Shown here in pieces: positions 25,618-33,859 of a stretch of DNA of 64,000 nucleotides; the stretch's first letter is position 1, and every line of letters starts with the position of its first letter. The DNA is from Pseudonocardia sp. N23. Lineage in GTDB: Bacteria > Actinomycetota > Actinomycetes > Mycobacteriales > Pseudonocardiaceae. The notes beneath the pieces are model-generated. The model was given only the letters and a program-made list of their open reading frames with translations. It did no database searches and was not told where the DNA came from. Made by a program: the position numbers and the translations under genes. The stretch spans positions 62,001-126,000 of the forward strand of contig NZ_BEGX01000002.1 in NCBI RefSeq assembly GCF_002583555.1, given 5' to 3'.

Positions 25618-27078
25618 ATGGGCTACCTCGACAACCTGATCATCAACACCGACAACTACAAGCACTGCCACTACCCCCTCTACCCCCCGGGCACCGAGTA
25701 CGTCTCCAGCTACGTCGAGTCCCGCGGTGGCGAGTGGCCGGTGACCCAGTTCGTCGGGCTCCAGGCGTTCCTGCGCGAGTACCTCATGCGGCCCATCACC
25801 CTCGAGGACATCGACGAGGCCGAGTTCGTCGTCCGTGAACAAGGCATGCACTTCAACCGCGACAACTGGCTCGGCATCCTCAACGACCACGGCGGCTTCC
25901 TCCCCGTCGAGATCGAGGCCGTGCCCGAAGGCCTCGTACTCCCGTCCCGAAACGTCCTGGTCCAGGTCATCAACACCGACCCGAAGTACTTCTGGGCCAC
26001 CAGCTTCTTCGAGACCGCACTGCTGCGTGCCGTGTGGTACCCGACGACGATCGGCACCGTCAGCTGGCTGTCGAAGATGGTCATCAAGGAGGCACTGGCC
26101 AGGACGTCGGACAACCCACACCTGATCCGCAACACCCTGCACGACTACGGTGCCCGCGGCGTCAGCTCGCAGCAGTCGGCCGCGCTGGGCGGCCTCGCCC
26201 ACCTGGTCAACTTCGACCAGTCCGACACCGTGCCCGGCATCCTCGCCGCGAAACACTTCTACAACGCCGGCAAGGTCTCCAACTCCGGGCCCAACTCCGA
26301 GCACGCCGGGTTCTGCGCCTGGGGCCAGGAGAACGAGGCCGACGCGCTGCGCAACATGCTCGACGTCTACGCGCCCGAGGGTTGCGCCCTGCTCCTGTCG
26401 GACACCTACGACCACGAGAACTGCGTCAAGAAGATCATCGGCGGCGAGCTCAAGGAACAGATCCGCAACTTCCCCGGCCTCGTCGGCGTGCGACCCGACT
26501 CGGGCGACATCGTCCAGGTCACCGCGGACACCACCGAGTGGCTGATGGACGCCTTCGGCTACGAGGTCAACTCGAAGGGCTTCAAGATCCTGCCGCCGTT
26601 CATCCGCGTCGTGCAGGGCGACGGCGTGAACTTCTACAGCCTCCCGCAGGTCTACATGGAGCTCGAGCGGCGCGGTCTCGCCGCCGACAACGCCGTGTTC
26701 GGCATGGGTGGCGGCCTGCTGCAGCACTGGAACCGCGACACGATGAACTTCGGCCAGAAGGCGTCCGCGGTCTGCGTCAACGGTGAGTGGCGTGACATCT
26801 CCAAGCAGCCCACCGGCGCCTCGTTCAAGACCTCGAAGAAGGGCCGGCTCGCGCTGAAGTACGAGAACGGCACCTACGTGACCGTCCCCAAGGGGTCGAT
26901 CCCGGAGTCGGAGAACGTGCTCCGGCCCGTATTCCGCAACGGGAAGCTGCTCAAGAAGTGGGACTTCACGGAGCTCGTCGCGAACGCGGAGCGGGAGGTT
27001 CCCGAGTCGTACTACATCGACCACATCGGCCAGATGCGGACCGTCGTGAACGAGACGGCCGTCACCGCACCGGCCTAG
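25618..27078 (+). CDS. nadV: Nicotinamide phosphoribosyltransferase-family enzyme (NAMPT/NadV)
   Basis: 486 residues, the full length of NAMPT, which joins nicotinamide and PRPP to form NMN. Key residues are kept: catalytic His229 (SEHAGFCAWG), Asp203 (SDTVPG, matching human Asp219), TDNYK near 11-15, RPDSG, GDGV, and GMGGGLLQ. The aromatic position that stacks on the ring, human Phe193, is Tyr177 (DYGARG). ATG 25618 follows AAGGTGA; GTG 25606 is an alternative. NAMPT is patchy in bacteria and common in phages. The base might be nicotinamide or another pyridine. Confidence 0.88.
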   Translation: MGYLDNLIINTDNYKHCHYPLYPPGTEYVSSYVESRGGEWPVTQFVGLQAFLREYLMRPITLEDIDEAEFVVREQGMHFNRDNWLGILNDHGGFLPVEIEAVPEGLVLPSRNVLVQVINTDPKYFWATSFFETALLRAVWYPTTIGTVSWLSKMVIKEALARTSDNPHLIRNTLHDYGARGVSSQQSAALGGLAHLVNFDQSDTVPGILAAKHFYNAGKVSNSGPNSEHAGFCAWGQENEADALRNMLDVYAPEGCALLLSDTYDHENCVKKIIGGELKEQIRNFPGLVGVRPDSGDIVQVTADTTEWLMDAFGYEVNSKGFKILPPFIRVVQGDGVNFYSLPQVYMELERRGLAADNAVFGMGGGLLQHWNRDTMNFGQKASAVCVNGEWRDISKQPTGASFKTSKKGRLALKYENGTYVTVPKGSIPESENVLRPVFRNGKLLKKWDFTELVANAEREVPESYYIDHIGQMRTVVNETAVTAPA

Positions 27079-27115
27079 GTCGGGCGCCGACCGAGGACAG
27101 TCCGGACCTGACCCG

Positions 27116-27156
27116 GACGCCGCCGCGGTACACCCCCTTCGTGCCGCGGCGGCGTC
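27116..27156 (+). terminator. Strong hairpin between NAMPT and HAD phosphatase genes
   Basis: Perfect 13-bp stem GACGCCGCCGCGG / CCGCGGCGGCGTC with a 15-nt loop. It may partly terminate or stabilise the upstream mRNA so that NAMPT is made in excess over the downstream genes. Confidence 0.5.
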
Positions 27157-27185
27157 TCCTCCCCCACCAGGAGAGACACCTGCCG

Positions 27186-27839
27186 ATGACCCACCTGCAC
27201 GTCTTCGACATGGACGGGACCCTCCTGCGCGGCGCCGGATCCGTGGAGCTCGCGCGGCACCTGGGTACGTTCGAGGCCGCCGACGGGATCGAACGCGCGT
27301 GGGGCCGCGGCGAGATCACCGACGTCCAGTTCTGGGAGCGGATGCTCCCGCTCTGGGCCGACGTCACCGAGGCGGAGATCGACGCGGCGTTCGCGGCGTC
27401 GGCGTGGATCGACGGTGTCCGGGAGGTGTTCGCCGACATCACCGCCCGGGGCGAGCACGTCGCGGTGATCTCCCAGTCACCCCACTTCTTCGTCCGCCGG
27501 CTCGAGGCGTGGGGCGCCCACCGCACGTTCGGCTCCGACGTCGTGCCGCACCGGCAGGCCCGCAAGGAACATCTGCTCACCCTGCAGCACAAGGTCGACA
27601 TCACCGTTCGCCTGCTCGACGAGCTCGGCCTCGACGAGACCGACGCCGTCGCCTACGGCGACTCCACCTCCGACACCCTGCTGTTCGCGCACCTGACCCA
27701 CACCGTCGGCGTGAACTGCTCGGCGGTGCTGCGCCGTCACGCCGCGGTCTGCTTCGAGGGCGACGACATCCGCGGCGCCTACGCGCTCGGCCGGCGGCTC
27801 CTCGAGCAGCACCGGACGTCCCGGGAGTACACGTCATGA
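27186..27839 (+). CDS. HAD-superfamily phosphatase (SerB-like, subfamily IB)
   Basis: 217 residues. HAD motif I is FDMDGTLL, motif II lies in VISQSP, the motif III Lys is in QARKEHLL, and motif IV is YGDSTSDTLLF. The cap is a short helical C1 insert as in phosphoserine phosphatase. Between NAMPT and PRPP synthetase a nucleotide monophosphate phosphatase (for example NMN or a related ribotide) is a reasonable guess, but serine phosphate is not excluded. ATG 27186; its stop overlaps the prs ATG by 4 nt. Confidence 0.82.
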   Translation: MTHLHVFDMDGTLLRGAGSVELARHLGTFEAADGIERAWGRGEITDVQFWERMLPLWADVTEAEIDAAFAASAWIDGVREVFADITARGEHVAVISQSPHFFVRRLEAWGAHRTFGSDVVPHRQARKEHLLTLQHKVDITVRLLDELGLDETDAVAYGDSTSDTLLFAHLTHTVGVNCSAVLRRHAAVCFEGDDIRGAYALGRRLLEQHRTSREYTS

Positions 27840-28852
27840 GCACCGTCGTCCAGGCCCCGGAGGCCACGTGCATGCACCTCGGCTACCGCAAGCGGCTCAT
27901 GCTGTTCTCCGGCCGCGCCAACCCCGCACTGGCCGACGCCATCGGCCGTGAGCTCGGCGTCGGCCTGGGTTCGGTCACGCTCAAGACCTTCTCCAACGAC
28001 GAGGTGTACTGCCGGTTCACCGAGTCCATCCGCGGGGCCGACGTCTTCATCGTGCAACCCATGTGCGGCAACCCCGCCACGGGTGTCAACACCAACGACG
28101 CCCTGCTCGAGCTGCTCGTGATGATCGACGCGGCCGTCGGCGCCAGCGCGCACCGGGTCATCGCCGTCACGCCCTGGTACGGCTACTCGCGCCAGGACAA
28201 GAAGTCCGAGGCGCGCGAGCCGATCTCGGCGCGGCTCGTGGCCCGGATGCTGGAGTCGGCGGGGGTCGACCGGGTCCTCGCGATGGACCTGCACGCCGGC
28301 CAGCTGCAGGGGTTCTTCTCGCGACCGCTCGACCACATGACCGCGCTGATGATGCTCGCCGACCACTTCACCGGGCTCGACGACGACCTCGTCGTCGTCG
28401 CCCCCGACGCCGGGCGGGTCAAGCTCAACAAGCAGTTCGCGACGCGGATGGGTGCGGGCCTCGCGATCCTCGACAAGGAGCGTCCGCGTCAGCAGGTCGC
28501 CGAGATCGGGCACGTCATCGGTGACGTCCGTGGCAGGACGGCCATCATCGTCGACGACATCATCGACACGGCCGGGACACTGCGGGCCGCGGGCGAGGCC
28601 GTCGTGCGCGCGGGTGCGCGGCGGGTGTTCGCCGCCGCCACCCATGCGGTCCTGTCCGGTCCCGCACACGAGAACCTGGCGGCTGCGCCCTTCGAGCGGA
28701 TCGTCGTCACCGACACGATCCCGCTGCGCCCCGGCGCGCCCGACAACGTCCATGTCGTGTCATGCGCACCGCTGCTGGCCGCGACGATCGGCCGCATCTT
28801 CACCGACGAGTCGGTGAGCGAGGTCTTCGGCGGCAAGAACCACCTGTTCTGA
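27836..28852 (+). CDS. prs: Ribose-phosphate pyrophosphokinase (PRPP synthetase)
   Basis: 338 residues of class I PRPP synthetase, making PRPP from ribose 5-phosphate and ATP. It has FSNDEVYCRF, the catalytic-loop lysine in DKERPRQQV (Lys and second Arg retained, Glu between), YGYSRQDKK, MDLHAGQLQGFF, and the PRPP loop IIVDDIIDTAGTL. It is translationally coupled to the HAD gene and sits 757 bp after NAMPT, so the pair can make and use PRPP locally. A NAMPT plus Prs pair is also the layout of phage NAD-rebuilding modules, whose Prs-like enzyme acts on ADP-ribose; motifs here look like ordinary Prs. Confidence 0.9.
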   Translation: MSTVVQAPEATCMHLGYRKRLMLFSGRANPALADAIGRELGVGLGSVTLKTFSNDEVYCRFTESIRGADVFIVQPMCGNPATGVNTNDALLELLVMIDAAVGASAHRVIAVTPWYGYSRQDKKSEAREPISARLVARMLESAGVDRVLAMDLHAGQLQGFFSRPLDHMTALMMLADHFTGLDDDLVVVAPDAGRVKLNKQFATRMGAGLAILDKERPRQQVAEIGHVIGDVRGRTAIIVDDIIDTAGTLRAAGEAVVRAGARRVFAAATHAVLSGPAHENLAAAPFERIVVTDTIPLRPGAPDNVHVVSCAPLLAATIGRIFTDESVSEVFGGKNHLF

Positions 28853-28890
28853 GCTCGACCGCCGTCCCCGCCCCCAGAGAGGACCGCACC

Positions 28891-29223
28891 ATGTCCCCAT
28901 CCGATCCGGTCGCCACCGGCGACGTCCGAATCGGCTACGAGGCGTCGGCGGAGCAGTTCGGACCACGTGAGCTCATCGAGTTCACCGTCGAGGCGGAGGA
29001 CCGCGGGCTCGACATGGTCGCGGTGTCCGGCCACTTCCAACCGTGGCGCCACCGCGGCGGGCATGCACCCAACGCCCTGACGTGGCTCGGAGCAGCCGGC
29101 GCGTCGACGTCGCGGGTGGTGCTCGCCACGAGCGTCCTCACCCCGACTCTGCGCTACCACCCGTCGATCATCGCCCAGGCCTCCCACCCGTACCTCCGAG
29201 GAGACGATCCATGCCCGTCATGA
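28891..29223 (+). pseudogene. Truncated LLM-class (luciferase-like, probably F420-dependent) oxidoreductase
   Basis: 110 codons. The first 97 read as an LLM oxidoreductase N-terminus: IGYEASAEQFGPRELIEFTV, DMVAVSGHFQPWRHRGGHAP, VLATSVLTPTLRYHPSIIAQ. After AQA the sequence jumps to SHPYLRGDDPCPS, so about 230 residues of the barrel are gone. An internal deletion fused the fragment to the leader of the next gene; its stop TGA lies inside the next gene's start region. A full-length start signal remains. It cannot form an active barrel. Confidence 0.8.
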
Positions 29224-30380
29224 CCGACCCGCTCGACCTGCTCGCCGTTCCGTCCCTGCTCTCCGACGAGGAACGCGACATCCAACGCACGGTCGGTGCC
29301 TTCCTCGACGAGCACGCCCGTCCGCACATCGCCGGGTGGTTCGACTCCGCGACCTTCCCCCGTGAGCTGGTGCCCGAGCTCGGCAAACTGGGCCTCCTCG
29401 GCATGCACCTCGACGGCTACGGCTGTGCGGGCACCAACGCCGTCTCCTACGGGCTGGCGTGTCTCGAGCTGGAGGCGGTCGACTCGGGCCTGCGCAGCTT
29501 CGTCTCCGTCCAGGGCTCGCTGTCGATGTACTCCATCCACCGCTGGGGCTCCGAGGAGCAGAAACAGGAGTGGCTCCCCCGGCTCGCCGCCGGCGACGCC
29601 ATCGGCTGCTTCGGCCTGACCGAGCCCGACGCCGGGTCCGACCCGGGCGCCATGCGCACCACGGCCGTCCGCGACGGGTCCGACTGGGTGCTCAACGGCT
29701 CCAAGATGTGGATCACCAACGGCGGGCTCGCCGACGTCGCGACCGTCTGGGCGCGGACCGACGACGGCGTCCGTGGCTTCCTCGTCCCCCGCGGCTCGCC
29801 CGGGTTCACCACCACCGACGTCGGCCGCAAACTGTCGCTGCGCGCCTCCGTCACGTCCGCACTCAGTCTCGAGGACGTCCGGCTGCCGGCGTCGGCGATG
29901 CTGCCCGAGGCCCGCGGCCTGGGAGGCCCGCTGTCGTGTCTCAACGAGGCCCGCTTCGGCATCCTCTTCGGCGCGGTCGGCGCCGCCCGTGACTGCCTCA
30001 CGACCGCGCTCGGCTACGCCGACACCCGGGTCCAGTTCGGCAAGCCGATCAGTGCTTTCCAGCTGACGCAGAAGAAGCTCGCCGACATGGCCGTCGCGCT
30101 GAACTCGGCCATGCTGCTGGCGCTGCACATCGGACGGCTCAAGGATCGCGGCGAGCTGCGCCCCGAACAGGTCAGCGTCGGCAAGCTCAGCAACGTGCGA
30201 GAGGCGATCGCGATCGCCCGCGAGTGCCGCACCATCCTGGGTGGCAACGGAATCTCGGGCGAGTACGCGCCGCTGCGGCACGCCGCGAACCTCGAGTCCG
30301 TCCGCACGTACGAAGGCACCGACGAGGTGCACACGCTCGTCGTCGGCGAGGCCTTGACCGGCCGCGCCGCCTACCGGTGA
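29211..30380 (+). CDS. gcdH: Glutaryl-CoA dehydrogenase-like acyl-CoA dehydrogenase
   Basis: 389 residues. Closest in pattern to glutaryl-CoA dehydrogenase, which oxidises and decarboxylates glutaryl-CoA to crotonyl-CoA: GLTEPDAGSDPGAMRT, GRKLSLRASVTSALSLEDV, FGILFGAVGAARDCL, LGGNGISGEYAPLRHAANLE, and the catalytic Glu368 in RTYEGTDEVH. ATG 29211 has GAGGAG 8 nt upstream. It lies in the NAMPT operon. With the class III CoA-transferase at 19955 and an aldehyde dehydrogenase it gives a route from a C5 semialdehyde to crotonyl-CoA. Confidence 0.85.
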   Translation: MPVMTDPLDLLAVPSLLSDEERDIQRTVGAFLDEHARPHIAGWFDSATFPRELVPELGKLGLLGMHLDGYGCAGTNAVSYGLACLELEAVDSGLRSFVSVQGSLSMYSIHRWGSEEQKQEWLPRLAAGDAIGCFGLTEPDAGSDPGAMRTTAVRDGSDWVLNGSKMWITNGGLADVATVWARTDDGVRGFLVPRGSPGFTTTDVGRKLSLRASVTSALSLEDVRLPASAMLPEARGLGGPLSCLNEARFGILFGAVGAARDCLTTALGYADTRVQFGKPISAFQLTQKKLADMAVALNSAMLLALHIGRLKDRGELRPEQVSVGKLSNVREAIAIARECRTILGGNGISGEYAPLRHAANLESVRTYEGTDEVHTLVVGEALTGRAAYR

Positions 30381-30393
30381 ACGGAGCGGCGAC

Positions 30394-30984
30394 GTGACCG
30401 ACATCGCCTGCGTCTGTGTGTTCTGCGGTTCGAACACCGGCCGCGATCCCGCCTACCTCGCCGGAGCCCAGCAGCTCGGGTCGCTGCTGGGGCACTCCGG
30501 CATCACCCTCGTGTACGGAGGCGCGAGCGTCGGGACGATGGGCGCCCTCGCCGACGCCACGCTCGCCGCCGGCGGGCGGGTGCACGGCGTCATCCCCCGG
30601 CAGCACCTCGGCGACGAGATCGCCCACGGCGGCCTGACCGAGCTGCACGTGGTCGGCTCGATGCACGAGCGCAAGGCGTTGATGGCCGAGCTGGCCGACG
30701 GCTTCGTGGCGCTGCCCGGCGGCCTGGGAACGCTGGAGGAGTTCGCCGAGGTGCTGACCTGGTCGCAGCTCGGGTTGCACGCCAAGCCGACGGGCCTGCT
30801 CGACACCGTCGGCTACTACGCACACTTCCTGGCGTTCCTCGACCACGCCGTCGACGAGGGTTTCGTGCGCCCCGCCGACCGTTCGCTCGTGCTGTCGGGC
30901 ACGGAACCGGCGACACTGCTGGAGCGGATGCGGGCCTGGCAGCCGGCGAGCGACCAACGTTGGGAGCCCGTCGACCGCCCCTGA
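30394..30984 (+). CDS. LOG-family nucleotide phosphoribohydrolase
   Basis: 196 residues with the LOG signature PGGLGTLEE (LPGGLGTLEEFAEVLTWSQL) and the substrate-binding MHERKALM. LOG proteins split a nucleoside 5'-monophosphate into the free base and ribose 5-phosphate; the best known substrate is cytokinin riboside monophosphate. N-terminal FCGSNTGRDP and VYGGASVGTMGALAD bind the phosphate. GTG 30394 lies 13 bp after the dehydrogenase stop. Within this operon it could release base and return ribose 5-phosphate to Prs. The base is unknown. Confidence 0.88.
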   Translation: MTDIACVCVFCGSNTGRDPAYLAGAQQLGSLLGHSGITLVYGGASVGTMGALADATLAAGGRVHGVIPRQHLGDEIAHGGLTELHVVGSMHERKALMAELADGFVALPGGLGTLEEFAEVLTWSQLGLHAKPTGLLDTVGYYAHFLAFLDHAVDEGFVRPADRSLVLSGTEPATLLERMRAWQPASDQRWEPVDRP

Positions 30985-31012
30985 TCGCACCCGACACCCC
31001 AGGAGGCCGGCG

Positions 31013-31948
31013 TTGCCCGTCCCGATGATCATCGACACCGACCCCGGGGTCGACGACGCGTTCGCGATCGCTCTCGCGTTGTGCAGCCCTGAAGTCGACG
31101 TCCGCGCGGTCGTCGCCACCTACGGCAATGTCGGCCGGGACCGCACGTTCTCGAACCTGAGGCGCATCCTCGCCCTCGCCGGCCGCGGCGACATCCCCGC
31201 CGCCGCCGGCGCGCAGCGCCCCCTCGTGCACCCCCAGGGGGAGACGGCGCCCGACTGGCACGGGGCCGACGGGCTCGGCCTGCGCGCGGACGACTTCCCG
31301 GCGCCGGGTCCCGCGGACCCGCGCCAGGGCGTCGAGCTGATGGCCGACACCCTGCTCGGCGCGGCGGAACCCGTCACGCTGGTCTGTCTCGGACCGCTGA
31401 CCGACGCGGCGCTGCTGCTCGCGTCACGTCCCGACCTCGCCCCACGGCTCGGGCGCATCGTCGTGATGGGCGGCTCGATGGGCGCCGGCAACACCAGGGG
31501 CGCGGGCGAGTTCAACCTGTACGCCGACCCGGAGGCCGCCCACCGGGTCCTCACCCAGCCCGACGTGCCGGTGACGCTGGTCCCGCTCGACGTCACGATG
31601 GCCTGCCGTGTCGACGGTCCGTGGCTCGACGAGCTCGCCGGTGCCGGACCCCGGACCACCGTGCTCGTGAGCAGCGCCGCGCTGTACCGCAGGACCTTCC
31701 TCGACCGGCACGGCAGCGATTCCGTCGCCCTGCACGACACGCTCGCCGTCCTGGAGGCGACGGTGCCGGGGACGTTGCGCACCACGCCGTTCCCACTCGC
31801 CGTGGCATGCTCCCAGGGACCAGAGCGGGGGGTGATGGTCGTCGACCGCCGGGGCGGCGACGACGCTCCGCGGGTCGACGTCGCCCTGGACGTGGACGTC
31901 CCTTCGGCGACCGCGGAGGTCGGCCGCCGGATCCGGGCCCTGGGCTGA
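31013..31948 (+). CDS. Inosine-uridine-type nucleoside hydrolase
   Basis: 311 residues of the IUNH family, hydrolysing a ribonucleoside to base and ribose. The calcium-binding DTDPGVDDAFAI is at the N-terminus, and the family continues with TYGNVGRDRTFSNLRRIL, IVVMGGSMGAGN, AGEFNLYADPEAAH and the C-terminal DTLAVLEAT. TTG 31013 is chosen because AGGAGG lies about 7 nt upstream; ATG 31025 is the alternative. Last gene of the NAMPT operon. Its ribose product matches the ribokinase of the upstream operon. Confidence 0.87.
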   Translation: MPVPMIIDTDPGVDDAFAIALALCSPEVDVRAVVATYGNVGRDRTFSNLRRILALAGRGDIPAAAGAQRPLVHPQGETAPDWHGADGLGLRADDFPAPGPADPRQGVELMADTLLGAAEPVTLVCLGPLTDAALLLASRPDLAPRLGRIVVMGGSMGAGNTRGAGEFNLYADPEAAHRVLTQPDVPVTLVPLDVTMACRVDGPWLDELAGAGPRTTVLVSSAALYRRTFLDRHGSDSVALHDTLAVLEATVPGTLRTTPFPLAVACSQGPERGVMVVDRRGGDDAPRVDVALDVDVPSATAEVGRRIRALG

Positions 31949-32198
31949 GCGCCGCGGTCAGCCGACCGGGGGGTCAGGCGCGGCCGTGTTGGGTCGGGGC
32001 GGTCACAGCTGCAGGCCCGAGCGGCATCACGCGCACCCGGCCACGGATGATGTCGTGTCGGCAGACCTCGTCCCCCGGTCGCTCCCACCGGGGACTCGCA
32101 CGTCAATTTCGTGAGGCCCCGAACAACAACGATCGGTGGGCCGATCCGGTTCTTGACGGCTCCGCCGGTCCGGCGACAGCCCTCCGGCCCAGGCGCAC

Positions 32199-32212
32199 GG
32201 GGCGTAGGTCCC
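32199..32212. promoter_or_regulatory. DosR-like box before the hibernation-factor gene
   Basis: GGGGC-GTAG-GTCCC matches 9 of the 10 fixed positions of GGGAC-N4-GTCCC. It ends 36 bp before the ATG at 32248. The rest of 31949-32247 shows no gene. Confidence 0.55.
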
Positions 32213-32247
32213 TGCCGGGACGGCATCGATGGGTCGAGCCTGGAGCC

Positions 32248-32523
32248 ATGACCACAACCCGACACCCTGTCGTCGTCCAGCTCGGCGACGGCATCGATCC
32301 CGCGCTCACCCACTATGCGCAGGTTGCCTTCGCGCGAGTTCCCGAACAGCAGGCGCCGACGCACCTGCGGGTCATCGCCGATCACAACCCGGCCGACCCG
32401 CGCCCGATCCGGGCGCGCGTCCTGCTACCACGCAAGCACAGCGCGACCGCCGTCGCGGCGACCCCGCGAGAGGCAGTCGATGAGCTCGTCGAGCGGCTTC
32501 TCAGCACGGCCTCCACCGACTGA
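32248..32523 (+). CDS. Short ribosome hibernation promoting factor (HPF/RaiA)-domain protein
   Basis: 91 residues resembling the N-terminal HPF/RaiA domain, which binds the 30S subunit and silences ribosomes. Visible parts are VVVQLGDGIDPALTHYAQVA, THLRVIADHNPADPRPIRAR and ATPREAVDELVERLL. The C-terminal dimerisation domain of long HPF is absent. ATG 32248 has GGAG close upstream. Placement behind a DosR-like box at the left edge of the dormancy island fits a role in translational arrest. Similarity is moderate. Confidence 0.65.
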   Translation: MTTTRHPVVVQLGDGIDPALTHYAQVAFARVPEQQAPTHLRVIADHNPADPRPIRARVLLPRKHSATAVAATPREAVDELVERLLSTASTD

Positions 32524-32831
32524 CGACTCCTCCCCGCCGCTGACGGGACCGTGCGGTCGGGTGCCGATCCCGATCAACCATCGCCCCGAACGCGGCGGGG
32601 CTACGCCGAAGCCGTGAGTCCACCGGTCACCATGCGGCGACCCCTCGTCGTGCCCGAGGACGCGGCCGAGTGCGCTCCGGCACCGATCCTGCCCAGAACA
32701 GACGCGCGCGACTGAGGCGCAGCGGGCCCTACGCACAGGTCGAAAGTCCCGGCGCAGCCGGGACGGACGAAACTGTCGGCGGACGGAACACTGGCCTAAC
32801 GTCGTCGTGACAGTCCGACACAGGAGGTCCG
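32524..32831 (+). other. Non-coding gap with a DosR-like box
   Basis: 308 bp. The only feature seen is AGGTC-GAAA-GTCCC at 32737-32750 (8 of 10 fixed positions), which ends 81 bp before the DevR-like start and suggests autoregulation. Confidence 0.5.
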
Positions 32832-33476
32832 GTGCCCATCTCGGTGTTCCTTCTCGACGACCACGAGATCGTTCGACGGGGAATCGCGCAGCTGCTCGAG
32901 ACCGAGGACGACATCGAGGTCGTCGGCGAGGCCGGCACAGCGGCCCAGGCCCTCGCACGCATCCCTGCGGTACGCCCGGACGTGGCGATCCTCGACGTCC
33001 GTCTGCCCGACGGCGAAGGCGTGACGGTCTGTCGCGACGTCCGGTCCTCGGTATCCCCGCCCCCGGCCTGCCTGATGCTGACCTCGTTCTCCGACGACGA
33101 GGCGCTGTTCGGCGCCATCATGGCCGGAGCGTCCGGTTACCTGCTCAAGCAAGTCGCCGGGACCGACCTGATCGGCGCCGTGCGCACCATCGCCTCGGGC
33201 GGCTCGCTCCTCGATCCGAAGGCCACGGCGGTCGTCCTCCAGCGGCTCAGACAGGGTGAGAAGGCCGAGGACCCCCGTTACGCAGGGCTCTCACCGCAGG
33301 AGCGGCGCATTCTCGACCTCATCGCTGACGGCCTCACCAACAAGCAGATCGGCGCCGAGATGTACCTGGCGGAGAAGACGGTCAAGAACTACGTGTCGTC
33401 CCTCCTGCACAAACTCGGCTTCTCCCGCCGCACCGAGGCCGCTGTCTACGCCGAACGCCGCCGGGCAGCTCAGTAG
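32832..33476 (+). CDS. devR: DevR/DosR-like response regulator
   Basis: 214-residue NarL-type regulator. The receiver has DD at 9-10, phosphoacceptor Asp55 in AILDVRLPDG and Lys in SGYLLKQVAG. The output helix-turn-helix reads LSPQERRILDLIADGLTN, then KQIGAEMYLAEKTVKNYVSS. Length and the long linker helix region match DevR. GTG 32832 has AGGAGG 7 nt upstream. It is the only response regulator in the island and presumably binds the GGGAC-N4-GTCCC boxes. Its kinases are likely those at 56430 and 59892, over 20 kb away. Confidence 0.85.
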   Translation: MPISVFLLDDHEIVRRGIAQLLETEDDIEVVGEAGTAAQALARIPAVRPDVAILDVRLPDGEGVTVCRDVRSSVSPPPACLMLTSFSDDEALFGAIMAGASGYLLKQVAGTDLIGAVRTIASGGSLLDPKATAVVLQRLRQGEKAEDPRYAGLSPQERRILDLIADGLTNKQIGAEMYLAEKTVKNYVSSLLHKLGFSRRTEAAVYAERRRAAQ

Positions 33477-33859
33477 GACGCTGTCGTCCGTCTTCGACCA
33501 CTCGACGGCACTGTCGTTCGAGTCCGAGGGACGGCGACATCAACGGGATGCCGCTCGCACGTCCCGTGCGGGGCGGACCCACGTTCTCGTGGCCGGACCG
33601 TCGGACGGTGCGGTCCTGCTCCCGGCCACGGCCCGGACCGACATGTCGGCGTCGCGGAGCACTCACGTGACGATGCCTCCTCCGTACCTCCGCGTCGGAG
33701 CCGCAGCTCCAGGGACGAGTCCTTCGGCCTTCTGCTGTGTGCCCCTCGGCACGGGCGGAGCGGGGTCCCGGCCGACGACGATCGGGATACCGCTCAACGC
33801 CGTTTCCGACGCCGCCTGTGGTCGGCGATGCGCGCGGCCCACCACTGTGGAGGCTCGCC
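33477..33859 (+). other. Non-coding gap with a weak DosR-like box
   Basis: 383 bp without a convincing gene. CGGAG-CGGG-GTCCC at 33756-33769 keeps 8 of 10 fixed positions and ends 90 bp before the CBS gene start, the same offset as the stronger boxes. Confidence 0.4.

Noticed and set aside
25618-28852. Reading the NAMPT-Prs pair as a phage NAD-reconstitution (NARP1) system
   Set aside because: Prs retains standard ribose-5-phosphate motifs, the pair is embedded in a catabolic operon with ribokinase, LOG and nucleoside hydrolase, and no phage genes are nearby. Kept only as an alternative.
33716-33730. GGGACGAGTCC-type palindrome before the CBS gene as a DosR-like box
   Set aside because: Its half-sites are 2 bp apart rather than 4, so it does not fit the box geometry; the weaker site at 33756 does.
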